A DNA stretch of 64,000 nt from Streptomyces sp. SN-593 (GCF_016756395.1 NZ_AP018365.1:5583001-5647000), one strand, 5' to 3'; shown: positions 1-9,306, counted from the stretch's first letter. Numbers and translations are program-made. Notes: generated by a model not told the origin, from the letters alone.

Positions 1-254
1 TCGCCCCGGTGATCGTGGTCGGCACCATCGCGCTGGGCACGTACATCGCGCTGGAGGCCACCTTGTCCTACCTCGGCGTGGGCCTGAAGCCGCCCACCGT
101 CTCCTGGGGCATCGACATCTCCGACGCGTCCAGCGAGATCCGCAACGCGCCGCACATGCTGCTGTGGCCGGCGGGCGCGCTGAGCATCACGGTGCTGGCG
201 TTCATCATGCTCGGCGACGCGGTCCGCGACGCCCTCGACCCCAAGCTGCGCTAG
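1..254 (+). CDS. Dipeptide/oligopeptide ABC transporter permease, DppC type (3' end only)
   Basis: The gene is cut by the left edge; the reading frame begins with the complete codon at position 3 and stops with TAG at 252-254. About 83 C-terminal residues remain. They hold the EATLSYLGVG segment and the ending LGDAVRDALDPKLR, both characteristic of DppC/OppC permeases (BPD_transp_1 family), and the last transmembrane helix. The stop is 11 nt before the DppD start, and an AGGAGG ribosome site overlaps the stop region, so it is co-transcribed with the two ATPase genes that follow. The protein would form the inner-membrane channel with a DppB-type partner lying outside the window. Confidence 0.9.
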   Translation, partial: APVIVVGTIALGTYIALEATLSYLGVGLKPPTVSWGIDISDASSEIRNAPHMLLWPAGALSITVLAFIMLGDAVRDALDPKLR

Positions 255-265
255 GAGGCGTCGCG

Positions 266-1342
266 ATGCCAACAGGTGGCACAGGAGCCACGGACGCGGC
301 GGAGGCGCCGTCCGGGCGGCCGCCCGCCGGCGCCGGCGACGGCCCGCTGCTCGACGTGCGGGACCTGCACGTGGAGTTCCGTACCCGGGAGGGCACCGCG
401 AAGGCGGTCAACGGCGTCAACTACTCCGTCCACGCGGGCGAGACGCTGGCGGTGCTCGGCGAGTCCGGGTCCGGCAAGTCCGTGACCGCGCAGGCGATCA
501 TGGGCATCCTCGACTCGCCACCGGGGTTCGTCACCCAGGGCGAGGTCGTCTTCCAGGGCCGCGACCTGCTCAGGCTCGGCACCGAGGAGCGCCGCCGGGT
601 CCGCGGCGCGAAGATGGCGATGATCTTCCAGGACGCGCTGTCCTCGCTGAACCCGGTGCTGAGCGTCGGCGACCAGCTCGGCGAGATGTTCCGGGTGCAC
701 CACAAGGCATCCCGCAAGGACGCCCGCGCCAAGGCGATCGAGCTGATGGAGCGTGTCCGCATCCCCGCCGCGCGCGAGCGCGTCAAGCAGTACCCGCACC
801 AGTTCTCCGGCGGCATGCGGCAGCGCGTCATGATCGCGATGGCGCTGGCCCTGGAGCCGGACCTGATCATCGCGGACGAGCCGACGACGGCGCTGGACGT
901 GACGGTGCAGGCGCAGGTGATGGACCTGCTGGCGGAGTTGCAGCGCGAGTACAACATGGGGCTGATCCTGATCACCCACGACCTGGGGGTGGTCGCGGAC
1001 GTGGCCGACAAGATCGCGGTGATGTACGCGGGGCGGATCGTGGAGACCTCGCCCGTCCACGACATCTACCGCGCCCCCGCCCACCCGTACACCAAGGGCC
1101 TGCTCGACTCGATTCCGCGGCTGGACCGCAAGGGGCAGGAGCTGTACGCGATCAAGGGCCTGCCGCCCAACCTGCTGCACATCCCGCCGGGCTGCGCCTT
1201 CAACCCGCGCTGCCCGCGCGCGCAGCAGGTGTGCCGCACCGACGTGCCCCCGCTGTACCGGGTCAGCCAGGACCGGGCGAGCGCCTGCCACTTCTGGAAG
1301 GAGACCCTGGATGACGACAGCCTCCCATCCGCAGACGCCTGA
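266..1342 (+). CDS. Peptide ABC transporter ATP-binding protein, DppD/OppD type
   Basis: This 358-residue ATPase powers peptide import as half of a DppD-DppF heterodimer at the inner face of the membrane. Walker A (GESGSGKS) is at about residues 65-72, the ABC signature is FSGGMRQR, and Walker B is followed by DEPTTALD. The C-terminal oligopeptide-transporter extension is present, with the Cys motif [14 protein letters not shown]. The ATG at 266 is chosen because AGGAGG lies just upstream; the frame is open further upstream but that part overlaps the permease gene. The 3' end overlaps the next gene by 32 nt, indicating coupled translation. It cannot be told from sequence whether dipeptides or longer peptides are carried. 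Confidence 0.93.
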   Translation: MPTGGTGATDAAEAPSGRPPAGAGDGPLLDVRDLHVEFRTREGTAKAVNGVNYSVHAGETLAVLGESGSGKSVTAQAIMGILDSPPGFVTQGEVVFQGRDLLRLGTEERRRVRGAKMAMIFQDALSSLNPVLSVGDQLGEMFRVHHKASRKDARAKAIELMERVRIPAARERVKQYPHQFSGGMRQRVMIAMALALEPDLIIADEPTTALDVTVQAQVMDLLAELQREYNMGLILITHDLGVVADVADKIAVMYAGRIVETSPVHDIYRAPAHPYTKGLLDSIPRLDRKGQELYAIKGLPPNLLHIPPGCAFNPRCPRAQQVCRTDVPPLYRVSQDRASACHFWKETLDDDSLPSADA

Positions 1343-2396
1343 GCTGCCGGTGCCGCCCGACCCCGGCGGCCGGGAGCCGATCCTGCGGGTCCGCCGCCTC
1401 GTCAAGCACTTCCCGCTGACCCGCGGCATCCTCTTCAAGAAGCAGATCGGCGCCGTGCAGGCGGTCGACGGCGTCACCTTCGACCTGTACGCGGGGGAGA
1501 CGCTGGGGATCGTCGGCGAGTCCGGCTGCGGCAAGTCGACCGTGGCCAAGCTGCTGATGAACCTGGAGCAGCCCACCGCGGGCGAGATCCTCTACAAGGG
1601 CGAGGACATCACCAGGCTGTCCGGGCGGGCGCTGAAGGCGGTCCGCCGGAACATCCAGATGGTCTTCCAGGACCCCTACACCTCGCTGAACCCGCGGATG
1701 ACGGTCGGGGACATCATCGGCGAGCCGTACGACATCCACCCCGAGGTGGCGCCCAAGGGCGACCGGCGGCGCCGGGTGCGGGAACTGCTGGACGTGGTCG
1801 GGCTCAACCCCGAGTACATCAACCGCTACCCGCACCAGTTCTCCGGCGGTCAGCGCCAGCGCATCGGCATCGCCCGCGGCCTCGCCCTGCGCCCGGAGGT
1901 CATCGTGGCCGACGAGCCGGTCTCCGCGCTGGACGTCTCGGTGCAGGCGCAGGTGGTCAACCTGATGGAGCGCCTACAGGACGAGTTCCAGTTGTCGTAC
2001 ATGTTCATCGCGCACGACCTGTCGATCGTGCGGCACATCGCGGACCGGGTCGGGGTGATGTACCTCGGCAAGATCGTGGAGATCGGCTCGGACACCGAGA
2101 TCTACGAGCACCCGACGCACCCCTACACCCAGGCGCTGCTGTCCGCGGTGCCGGTGCCCGACCCGGAGGCGCGCGAGCATCGCGAGCGGATCATCCTCGC
2201 CGGCGACGTGCCCTCGCCGGCGAACCCGCCGTCCGGCTGCCGGTTCCGCACCCGCTGCTGGAAGGCCCAGGAGATCTGCGCCGAGCAGGAGCCGCTGCTG
2301 GCGGTGCCCGAGGTCTTCCGGGCCACCGCCGGTCCGACCGAGCACCCCTCGGCGTGCCACTTCGCGGAGGAGAAGCAGATCGTGCCGCCCGAGTGA
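1311..2396 (+). CDS. Peptide ABC transporter ATP-binding protein, DppF/OppF type
   Basis: The 361-residue product is the second ATPase of the plus-strand peptide importer. It has Walker A GESGCGKS, signature FSGGQRQR, Walker B with DEPVSALD, and the C-terminal oligopeptide-transporter domain ending in [14 protein letters not shown]. The extra stretch [10 protein letters not shown] near residue 40 is typical of DppF rather than DppD. The ATG at 1311 has a purine-rich GGAAGGAGA just upstream and lies inside the end of dppD. It is the last gene of its operon; a long hairpin follows at 2445-2500. The protein is about 55-60 percent similar by eye to the ATPase encoded on the opposite strand at 2527-3660, consistent with two paralogous importers. 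Confidence 0.93.
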   Translation: MTTASHPQTPELPVPPDPGGREPILRVRRLVKHFPLTRGILFKKQIGAVQAVDGVTFDLYAGETLGIVGESGCGKSTVAKLLMNLEQPTAGEILYKGEDITRLSGRALKAVRRNIQMVFQDPYTSLNPRMTVGDIIGEPYDIHPEVAPKGDRRRRVRELLDVVGLNPEYINRYPHQFSGGQRQRIGIARGLALRPEVIVADEPVSALDVSVQAQVVNLMERLQDEFQLSYMFIAHDLSIVRHIADRVGVMYLGKIVEIGSDTEIYEHPTHPYTQALLSAVPVPDPEAREHRERIILAGDVPSPANPPSGCRFRTRCWKAQEICAEQEPLLAVPEVFRATAGPTEHPSACHFAEEKQIVPPE

Positions 2397-2444
2397 GCGG
2401 CCGCCGACCGCGCCGGCCTCCCGGAGGAGGAACCGGAGACGGAC

Positions 2445-2500
2445 GAACGCCGGGGCCGTGCCCGCCCCCCGAGGAGGGGGCGGGCACGGCCCCGGCGTTC
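2445..2500. terminator. Long bidirectional hairpin between convergent transporter operons
   Basis: Near-perfect inverted repeat: arm 2445-2470 pairs with arm 2476-2500 around a loop of about 5 nt, giving roughly a 25-bp GC-rich stem. It lies 49 nt after the dppF stop (+) and 27 nt after the end of the minus-strand operon, so it can end transcription from both sides. There is no U tract, as is usual in streptomycetes. Confidence 0.8.
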
Positions 2501-2526
2501 ACGGGTACCGCGGCGGTGGCCGGAGG

Positions 2527-3660
2527 TCAGGCGGTCTCCTCCGCGGAGGCCGCCGCCGGCCCGGAGTCCTCGATCGCGGCGAGCGCCGGGTCGAGGACGA
2601 TGTCCTCCTTGCGCGCCTCCACCGAGGGCTCCTCCGGGAAGTGGCACGCCGTCAGGTGGCCGTCGGAGCTGCCGCCGAGCTGCACCAGCGGCGGCTCCTG
2701 CTCCGCGCAGAGGTCCTGGGCCTTCCAGCAGCGGGTGCGGAACCGGCAGCCGGACGGCGGGTTGATCGGCGAGGGCACGTCGCCCGCCAGCCGGATGCGC
2801 TCGCGGCCGTCGTCGTCCGGGTCCGCCTCCGGCGCCGCCGACAGCAGCGCGTGCGTGTACGGGTGGCGCGGCTTGTCGTAGATCGACTCGCGGTCGCCGA
2901 TCTCCACGATCTTGCCGAGGTACATCACCGCGATGCGCTGCGAGAAGTGCCGGACGATCGCCAGGTCGTGCGCGATGAACAGGAAGGCGATGCCGAGCTC
3001 CCGCTGCACCTTCTGCAGCAGGTTCACCACCTGGGCCTGGATGGAGACGTCGAGCGCGGAGACCGGCTCGTCGGCCACGATCAGCTTCGGGTTCACCGAC
3101 AGCGCCCGGGCCACGCCGATGCGCTGCCGCTGGCCGCCGGAGAACTCGTGCGGGAAGCGGTTGTAGTGCTCGGGGTTCAGGCCGACGATCTCCAGCAGCT
3201 CGCGGACCCGCTTCTCGCGGCCCCCGGCCGGGTTGATCCCGTTGATCTCCATCGGCGCCGAGACGATGCTGCCGACCGTCTGCCGCGGGTTCAGCGAGGC
3301 GTACGGGTCCTGGAAGATCATCTGGATCTCGGACCGGATCGGCGCCAGTTCCTTGCGGGAGGAGTGCGTGATGTCCTGCCCGGCGTACGCCAGCCGGCCG
3401 GCGGTCGGCTCCAGCAGCCGGGTGACGAGCCGGCCGGTGGTGGACTTGCCGCAGCCGGACTCGCCGACCATGCCGAGCGCCTCGCCCGCGTCGATGTGGA
3501 AGTCGAGCCCGTCCACCGCGCGGACGCTGCCCACCCGGCGCTGGAAGACGAAGCCCCCGGTGATCGGGAAGTACTTCTGCAGCCCCGACACCTCGAGCAG
3601 TTTCTCACCCGAACCGGGGCGCGGCTCGGGGACCTTGTCCAGGGTCACCTGTTCAGTCAT
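2527..3660 (-). CDS. Oligopeptide ABC transporter ATPase, OppF type (position of bldKE)
   Basis: The 377-residue ATPase is the last gene of the minus-strand operon permease, lipoprotein, permease, ATPase, ATPase. Walker A is GESGCGKS, the signature FSGGQRQR, and Walker B runs into DEPVSALD. The C-terminal domain carries [14 protein letters not shown] and then a tail of about 60 residues rich in Ala and Glu that is longer than in the plus-strand DppF. The ATG at 3660 is 21 nt downstream of the previous stop. The five-gene order matches the bldK locus of Streptomyces, an oligopeptide importer needed for aerial growth in S. coelicolor; orthology is inferred from order and family, not proven. Confidence 0.9.
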   Translation of the reverse strand: MTEQVTLDKVPEPRPGSGEKLLEVSGLQKYFPITGGFVFQRRVGSVRAVDGLDFHIDAGEALGMVGESGCGKSTTGRLVTRLLEPTAGRLAYAGQDITHSSRKELAPIRSEIQMIFQDPYASLNPRQTVGSIVSAPMEINGINPAGGREKRVRELLEIVGLNPEHYNRFPHEFSGGQRQRIGVARALSVNPKLIVADEPVSALDVSIQAQVVNLLQKVQRELGIAFLFIAHDLAIVRHFSQRIAVMYLGKIVEIGDRESIYDKPRHPYTHALLSAAPEADPDDDGRERIRLAGDVPSPINPPSGCRFRTRCWKAQDLCAEQEPPLVQLGGSSDGHLTACHFPEEPSVEARKEDIVLDPALAAIEDSGPAAASAEETA

Positions 3661-3681
3661 TGCTTGTTCCTCGACTCCTGG

Positions 3682-4743
3682 TCAGCGCAGCCGCGGCTGG
3701 ATCTGCTCGATGAAGATGTCACGCTTCTGGTCCGCCGTGAGGTGGCACGCCGCACCGCGTCCCGCAGGCAGCGTGGGCCGCTCCGTGGTGCACAGGCTGT
3801 CCGGCACCTGGTCGACGAACGCGCAGCGCGGGTGGAACGGGCACCCCGACGGCGGGTTCAGCAGGCTGGGCGGCGAACCCGGGACCGGCGCGAGCGGCAC
3901 GTCCACGGACGCGGACAGGCGCGGGATGGAGCCCAGCAGGCCCCAGGCGTACGGGTGCTGGGGCGTCTTGAGGATGTCCCGCACGGTGCCGCGCTCGGCG
4001 GCCCGGCCGGCGTACATCACGACCACGTCGTCCGCGGTGTTGGCGATCACGCCCAGGTCGTGGGTGATCAGGATGATCGCGGTGCCGCTCTCCTGCTGGA
4101 GGTCCTTGAGCAGGTCCAGGATCTGGGCCTGCACGGTCACGTCCAGCGCCGTGGTCGGCTCGTCCGCGATCACCAGCTCGGGGTCGCAGACCAGCGCCAT
4201 CGCGATCATCGCGCGCTGCCGCATACCGCCGGAGAACTGGTGCGGGTAGTCGTCCACCCGCGACTTGGGGTGCGGGATGCCGACCCGGTCCAGCATCTCG
4301 ATGGCCCGTGACCGCGCCTCCTTCTTGGAGGCGCCCATGTGCTTCATGTAGGGCTCGGCGATCTGCCGCCCGACCGTGTAGTACGGCGACAGGGCGGTGA
4401 GCGAGTCCTGGAAGACCATGGACATCTTCTTGCCGCGCAGCTTCTCCAGCGTGTGCTCGGAGGCGCCGGTCAGCTCCTGGCCGTCGAGCACGATCTCGCC
4501 GGTGATGGTGGCGTTGCGCGGGTTGTGCAGGCCCAGGATCGCCAGGTTGGTGACCGACTTGCCGGAGCCGGACTCGCCCACGATGCCGAGGGTCTTGCCC
4601 CGGTCGAGGTCGAAGGACAGGCCGTCGACGGCCTTCACGACGCCGTCCTCCGTCGCGAACTGGACGTACAGGTCGCGCACCGAGAGGAAGTGCTCGGATT
4701 CCTGAGGCGTCGGCTCGGCCTCGGGCTTCGTCAGGATGGTCAC
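3682..4743 (-). CDS. Oligopeptide ABC transporter ATPase, OppD type (position of bldKD)
   Basis: This 353-residue protein pairs with the OppF-type ATPase downstream to energise peptide import. It shows Walker A GESGSGKS, signature FSGGMRQR, Walker B followed by DEPTTALD, the H-loop ITHDLGV, and the C-terminal Cys motif CPFHPRCAFVDQVPDSLC. In that motif the spacing to the last Cys is longer than in the plus-strand DppD. The start is GTG at 4743. The 113-nt gap to the permease gene upstream contains a nested inverted repeat (4775-4834), so mRNA for the ATPases may be regulated or processed separately. Confidence 0.9.
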   Translation of the reverse strand: MTILTKPEAEPTPQESEHFLSVRDLYVQFATEDGVVKAVDGLSFDLDRGKTLGIVGESGSGKSVTNLAILGLHNPRNATITGEIVLDGQELTGASEHTLEKLRGKKMSMVFQDSLTALSPYYTVGRQIAEPYMKHMGASKKEARSRAIEMLDRVGIPHPKSRVDDYPHQFSGGMRQRAMIAMALVCDPELVIADEPTTALDVTVQAQILDLLKDLQQESGTAIILITHDLGVIANTADDVVVMYAGRAAERGTVRDILKTPQHPYAWGLLGSIPRLSASVDVPLAPVPGSPPSLLNPPSGCPFHPRCAFVDQVPDSLCTTERPTLPAGRGAACHLTADQKRDIFIEQIQPRLR

Positions 4744-4774
4744 GGGCGGGGTCTCCTACCGGGTGGTGCGCTGG

Positions 4775-4834
4775 TGGTCGCGGCTTGGGGGTCCCCCCGC
4801 CGGCCGCCGGAGGGGGTTCCCTCCGGCGCGACCA
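4775..4834 (-). terminator. Nested inverted repeat inside the oligopeptide operon
   Basis: An outer 8-bp pair (4775-4782 with 4827-4834) encloses a 9-bp stem (4806-4814 with 4819-4827, sharing one boundary base). It lies between the OppB-type permease and the OppD-type ATPase. It may be an attenuator or a processing/stabilising element; which of these cannot be decided from sequence. Confidence 0.4.
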
Positions 4835-4856
4835 CGGGGGTGGTGCGGGGCCGCGG

Positions 4857-5840
4857 TCACGACAGCCTGATCCGCGGGTCGATGAGGGCGTAGCAGGCGT
4901 CGATGATGATGTTGAAGGTGACGATCGCGGTGGCGCTGAAGAGCATGACGGCCATCTCCAGCGGCAGGTCGGTCTGCGTCACCGCGTTCACCGCGAGCAT
5001 TCCGAGGCCGTGCAGGCCGAACGTCGACTCGGTGATGATCGCGCCGCCGAAGACGGAGCCGAGGTCGATGCCGAAGATCGTGATGATGGAGGCCGCGGCG
5101 CCGCGCAGGGCGTAGCGGTAGAACACGTACTTCGAGCCCATGCCCTTGGCGCGGGCGGCGCGGATGTGGTCCTCGGAGAGCTGCTCGATCATCAGCGAGC
5201 GGGTCTGCCGGCTGTAGTTGGACCAGAAGATCACCGACATGACCAGGCAGGGGAGCACCAGGCCGCTGATCGAGCCGACCGGGTCGGAGGACCACGTCGG
5301 GTCGTGGCCGTGGTCGAACCAGCCGAGGTTGTCGGCGAACAGCGCGATGGCCAGCGGGCCGATGAAGTAGATCTGCACCGAGTTGCCGAGCAGCGAGATG
5401 GAGCTGGCGACGCGGTCGAAGGTCTTGCCCTGCTGCCAGGCGGCGAGCATGCCCAGGCCGACGCCGATGATCAGGAACGCGGCGGAACCGCCGATCGCCA
5501 GCGACAGGGTGGTCGGGTAGCGGTCGGCGATGGTCGGCCAGATCGCCTGGTCGTTGGCGAAGGAGAAGCCGAAGCAGGGGGCCGGGCAGTTCTGCCCGTC
5601 GGGCATGTGCCGGCCGGTGAAGATGCCGGTCATGTAGTCCCAGTACTGCTGGTAGACCGGCAGGTCCAGGCCCATGCGGTGGTGGATGTCCCGCACGATG
5701 CCGGGGTTGGAGCAGTTCTTGCCGCACGCGAGCTGAGCCGGGTCGGCGGGTAGTACGAAGAACAGGAAATAGGTGACGGCGCTGATGGCCACCAGGATCA
5801 CGATCGCGCCCAGAACGCGACGTGTGAGGAAACGGAGCAT
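4857..5840 (-). CDS. Oligopeptide ABC transporter permease, OppB type (position of bldKC)
   Basis: A 327-residue integral membrane protein of the BPD_transp_1 family. The N-terminus MLRFLTRRVLGAIVILVAIS is the usual OppB/DppB first helix. A periplasmic loop (about residues 30-95) contains two Cys pairs around CGKNC and CPAPC. The EAA-type loop with DHIRAARAKGMGSKYVFYRYALR is where the ATPase docks. It would dimerise with the OppC-type permease encoded first in the operon. The start ATG at 5840 is separated from the lipoprotein stop by about 100 nt holding a perfect 18-bp hairpin. Confidence 0.92.
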   Translation of the reverse strand: MLRFLTRRVLGAIVILVAISAVTYFLFFVLPADPAQLACGKNCSNPGIVRDIHHRMGLDLPVYQQYWDYMTGIFTGRHMPDGQNCPAPCFGFSFANDQAIWPTIADRYPTTLSLAIGGSAAFLIIGVGLGMLAAWQQGKTFDRVASSISLLGNSVQIYFIGPLAIALFADNLGWFDHGHDPTWSSDPVGSISGLVLPCLVMSVIFWSNYSRQTRSLMIEQLSEDHIRAARAKGMGSKYVFYRYALRGAAASIITIFGIDLGSVFGGAIITESTFGLHGLGMLAVNAVTQTDLPLEMAVMLFSATAIVTFNIIIDACYALIDPRIRLS

Positions 5841-5891
5841 CGGTGAGCTCTTCCGTGGGGGCGCGGGCGGCGGCCGCGCGGTCAGATCCGG

Positions 5892-5929
5892 GGGCAGCCG
5901 GCCCAGGCGGTCGCCTGGGCCGGCTGCCC
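5892..5929 (-). terminator. Perfect 18-bp hairpin after the peptide-binding lipoprotein gene
   Basis: Arms 5892-5909 and 5912-5929 are exact complements around a 2-nt loop. The hairpin lies 10 nt beyond the stop of the lipoprotein gene and before the next permease gene in the same operon. Such a structure often protects or terminates the upstream message, so that binding protein exceeds membrane subunits; this role is inference. Confidence 0.7.
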
Positions 5930-5939
5930 GGTTGTCGGA

Positions 5940-7721
5940 CTACTGCTTGACGAACACGGTGTTGGCGTTGATGGTGCCGACGACCGAGTTGTAGGTCACA
6001 CCACCCAGGCCGGAGCCGTAGATGTTGAAGTACTTGTCGAAGAGGAACGGCACCTGGGCGGTGTCCTTCGACAGGGAGTACTCCGACAGCTTCTCCCACT
6101 CGGCGGTCTGGGTCTTGACGTCAGCGATGTTCTTGATCCGCTGGATCTCGCTGTTGATGTGCGGGTCGTTCAGGAACGAGTAGTTGTTCGTTCCGTCGGT
6201 CAGGTTCGTACCGTCCATGGTCGGCGGGACCACGGTGGAGGCGTTCGGCCAGTCCGCGCCCCAGCCGGTGCGGTAGATGTCGAACTGGTTGTTCACCTTG
6301 CCGACGATCGTGTAGAAGGACGTCGCGTCGATCGCCTTGCGGACGACCTGGAAGCCGGCCTTCTCCAGCGCGTTGGCGATGGTCAGCGAGACCGTGGACC
6401 ACTTCGGGGTGTTCGCGTACGGGAAGACCAGCTTCGGGTGCGGCTGACCGGCCTCCTTCAGCAGCTCCTTGGCCTTCTCCACGTTACCGGTCGGCTGGGT
6501 GAGCTTGCCGAACGGGTCGTACTTCTTCCACCCGGCGATGGTCGGGCTGAGCAGCGTGGTGCCCAGGTCGCCCTGCGGCGAGCCGCCCATGGCCTGCTGG
6601 ACCTGCGACATCGGGAACGCGTAGGCGATCGCCTGGCGGACCTTCGGGTCGGTGATCCGCTTGGTGTTGATGTCGAGGGTCTCGACGTACGGCTGGTACT
6701 GGTTGATCGTCCGCGCCTTGTACTCCGCGTCCGTCGTCAGCTTGGCCATCTGCGAGGTGTCCGCGACACCGGACAGGTCGATCGCGTCCTTGTCGGTGCC
6801 CGAGCCGGCCATGATCCGCTGGGTCAGACCCGGCTGCTGGATGCCGAGCTGGAAGTTCCAGGAGTCCGGGTAGGCGTTGCGGATCGGGTCGGTCTTCGGG
6901 TCCCAGTACGGGTTGCGCTTGAAGACCAGGGACTTGCCGGGCTTGTACGAGGCGATCTCGTACGGGCCGGAGGAGACCGGGTGGTTGTTGTACGCGGCCT
7001 TGTCGTCCTTGGACTTCTCGACCGGAGCCGTCACCGGCATCGCCATCGCGTAGGGCGCGTCGGCGTGCGGGGTCTGGAAGTGGAAGACGACCGTCTTGTC
7101 GTCCGGCGTGGCGAGGATGCTGTCCGGGATCTCCTTGCCGTCGTACGGCCCCGCGTAGGCGTCCTTGAAGTTCGTGCCGTACAGCCAGCTCTGGATGTAG
7201 ACCGGGCCCTGCGTGACGAAGCTCGCGAACAGCCGCTCGATGCTGTACTTCACGTCCTTGGACGTGATCGTCGTGCCGTCCTGGAACTTCAGGCCGCTCT
7301 TGAGCGTGAAGGTCCAGGTCTTGCCGCCGTCCGACATCTTGCCGGTGTCGGTGGCCATGTCGCCGACGAGGATCGTCTTACCGGTCTTCGGGTCGATCTT
7401 GTAGCCGGTCAGCGTACGGGCGTACAGCGGCGAGACCGACAACTGGTCGCTCACGTACTGCTGGGCCGGGTCCAGGTAGTCGAAGCCCGCCTGGTCCAGG
7501 TCCTGGACGGTGCCGCCCTTGGTCGCGCCCGCCACCGCAGGAGCCGGACCCGTGGAGTCGGCAGCGGTGCCGAGGCCGTAGTTCGGGACCGGTGCCTTGC
7601 TGGCGCCCCCTGCGCCGCTCGGGCTGGTGTCGCCACCACCGCTGCTGCACGCGGAGGCGGTCAGCGACAGAGCTCCGACGGCCGCGACCGCGGCCACCAA
7701 GCGAGCTTTGCTGTGTCTCAT
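5940..7721 (-). CDS. Peptide-binding lipoprotein of ABC transporter (SBP family 5; position of bldKB)
   Basis: A 593-residue extracytoplasmic solute-binding protein. The ATG at 7721 gives a basic N-terminus MRHSKAR, a hydrophobic core, and a cleavage region TASAC with Cys25 as the likely lipidated residue; AGGA lies about 5 nt upstream. An in-frame earlier start at 7805 would place about 28 residues before the signal and is disfavoured. The mature part is a full family-5 peptide-binding domain (for example RIMAGSGTDKDAI and the late region FDIYRTGWGADWP). It would capture oligopeptides and deliver them to the flanking permeases. In S. coelicolor the equivalent BldKB is the receptor for a developmental signal; here that is only suggested by gene order. 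Confidence 0.92.
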   Translation of the reverse strand: MRHSKARLVAAVAAVGALSLTASACSSGGGDTSPSGAGGASKAPVPNYGLGTAADSTGPAPAVAGATKGGTVQDLDQAGFDYLDPAQQYVSDQLSVSPLYARTLTGYKIDPKTGKTILVGDMATDTGKMSDGGKTWTFTLKSGLKFQDGTTITSKDVKYSIERLFASFVTQGPVYIQSWLYGTNFKDAYAGPYDGKEIPDSILATPDDKTVVFHFQTPHADAPYAMAMPVTAPVEKSKDDKAAYNNHPVSSGPYEIASYKPGKSLVFKRNPYWDPKTDPIRNAYPDSWNFQLGIQQPGLTQRIMAGSGTDKDAIDLSGVADTSQMAKLTTDAEYKARTINQYQPYVETLDINTKRITDPKVRQAIAYAFPMSQVQQAMGGSPQGDLGTTLLSPTIAGWKKYDPFGKLTQPTGNVEKAKELLKEAGQPHPKLVFPYANTPKWSTVSLTIANALEKAGFQVVRKAIDATSFYTIVGKVNNQFDIYRTGWGADWPNASTVVPPTMDGTNLTDGTNNYSFLNDPHINSEIQRIKNIADVKTQTAEWEKLSEYSLSKDTAQVPFLFDKYFNIYGSGLGGVTYNSVVGTINANTVFVKQ

Positions 7722-7850
7722 GAAATCCTGCCTGTCTGGACTGAACTGCCACTGATGCCGACGCCCGGCGGCCGCGTGCACGGACCGGTCCGACGACCTG
7801 GACAACTGGAACGATGAGCTGGCGGACCCGCACCCCGGGTACGGGGACCG

Positions 7851-8882
7851 CTAGCGAAGGGTCTTGGGGTCGAGAGCGTCCCGGACCGAGTCCCCGAGCA
7901 GGTTGAAGGCGACCACGAAGATCACCATCGCGATGCCGGGGAAGAACATGAAGGTGATGTCACTGTCGTAGAACGTGGCGCCGGTCTGGAACATCAGGCC
8001 CCAGTCCGGCGTGGGGTCGACGATGCCGACGCCGAGGTAGGACAGGCCCGCCTCCGCCGTCACGAAGACCGGGAGCATCAGGGTGGACTGCACCAGAATG
8101 GTGCTCCAGATGTTGGGCAGGAGCTCCTTGCTGATGATCCGCCACGAGGAGGCACCGCTGATCCGGGCCGCCTCCACGAACTCCCGCTCGCGCAGGCTCA
8201 GCACCTGGGCGCGCACCAGTCGGCCGATGCTCATCCAGCCCAGGATGAACTGCACCCCGATCAGCACCACCGGGCGGACCCACCAGGACTCCTGCTCGCC
8301 GGGCTTGACGAAGAAGAGGATCACGACCGGGGAGAACGCGATGAAGAAGAGCTGGCTGGGGAAGGACAGCATGAAGTCGGAGAACCGGCCCATGAAGTAG
8401 TCGGTCTTCCCGCCGAGGTAGCCCTGGGTCAGGCCGAAGAGCACGCCGACCCCGACCGCGAGCACGGTGACCGCGAGCGCGATCAGCAGCGAGGTGCGGA
8501 TGCCGTAGAGCAGCAGCATGAACACGTCGCGGCCCAGGCGCGGCTCGATGCCGAACCAGTGGTCGCCGCTGATGCCGCCGTTCGGCTTGATCGGCAGGCC
8601 GAAGCCGTTCAGCAGGCCGTCGTCCTGACCGTACAGGTCGTACGCGTTCTTGCCGTAGAGCTTGCTGATGAGCGGCGCGCACAGCGGAAGGATGATGAAC
8701 AGCGCCACGACGATCGCGCAGGCGATACCGGTCTTGTCGCGCTTGAAGCGCATCCAGGCCAGCTGTCCGGGGGTGCGTCCGGCGAGTTCACGGGGGTCCT
8801 TCGTGCCCGGGGTGCCGGAGTTGCCCTCGGGCTCGAGGGTGAGGCTGTCGCCATCGGCGGCAGCCTGGCTTGGACTCGTCAT
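7851..8882 (-). CDS. Oligopeptide ABC transporter permease, OppC type (position of bldKA)
   Basis: A 343-residue permease and first gene of the minus-strand oligopeptide operon. It has a polar N-terminal segment of about 45 residues, the OppC N-terminal helix (ACAIVVALFIILPLCAPLI), a periplasmic loop, and the core BPD_transp_1 domain with EAARISGASSWRIISKELLP as ATPase-docking loop. The ending LLGDSVRDALDPKTLR parallels the plus-strand DppC. The start ATG is at 8882. The upstream stretch of more than 500 nt carries the likely operon promoter at 9042-9071, which gives a 5' leader of about 150 nt. Confidence 0.92.
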   Translation of the reverse strand: MTSPSQAAADGDSLTLEPEGNSGTPGTKDPRELAGRTPGQLAWMRFKRDKTGIACAIVVALFIILPLCAPLISKLYGKNAYDLYGQDDGLLNGFGLPIKPNGGISGDHWFGIEPRLGRDVFMLLLYGIRTSLLIALAVTVLAVGVGVLFGLTQGYLGGKTDYFMGRFSDFMLSFPSQLFFIAFSPVVILFFVKPGEQESWWVRPVVLIGVQFILGWMSIGRLVRAQVLSLREREFVEAARISGASSWRIISKELLPNIWSTILVQSTLMLPVFVTAEAGLSYLGVGIVDPTPDWGLMFQTGATFYDSDITFMFFPGIAMVIFVVAFNLLGDSVRDALDPKTLR

Positions 8883-9041
8883 CTGGTTACTTCCCCGGGG
8901 GCCGAGAGCGTGCGATGCGACGCAGGTTGTGCGTCATGGGTTGAGCGGACTTTCGCAATGGAATCAACTTCCAGTCAAGGGGGGGAGGAAGGAAGAAAGC
9001 TTGTTGTTTGGCATCTTGAGCGAAGGTTTTGCAGATTGGTG

Positions 9042-9071
9042 TCCCTACGTGCTTGACAACGGTCATATCAA
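9042..9071 (-). promoter_or_regulatory. Probable promoter of the oligopeptide (bldK-like) operon
   Basis: On the minus strand TTGATA (9071-9066) is followed after 18 nt by TAGGGA (9047-9042), close to the streptomycete principal-sigma consensus. It would start transcription near 9035, about 150 nt before the first permease gene. Confidence 0.5.
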
Positions 9072-9306
9072 ACGGACATAACGGATGTACTGGTACGTAC
9101 CGCGTTTACATGTAAGCAACTTTTCTGTCGCAGCTCCGATATACGGACCGAGCAGTCTGAACAACGTACGGCCGTGCGGGTGCCGTAGGTCGGCCGGGGC
9201 TCGTGAAGACGGGTTCCCGGCCGGCCGTTCCGCCCACCTTCCGCCCGCCTTCCCGGACCCCCGCGGCCGGGTCGGGCGCGCGCCGTCATCACCCGACCGG
9301 CGGCAA

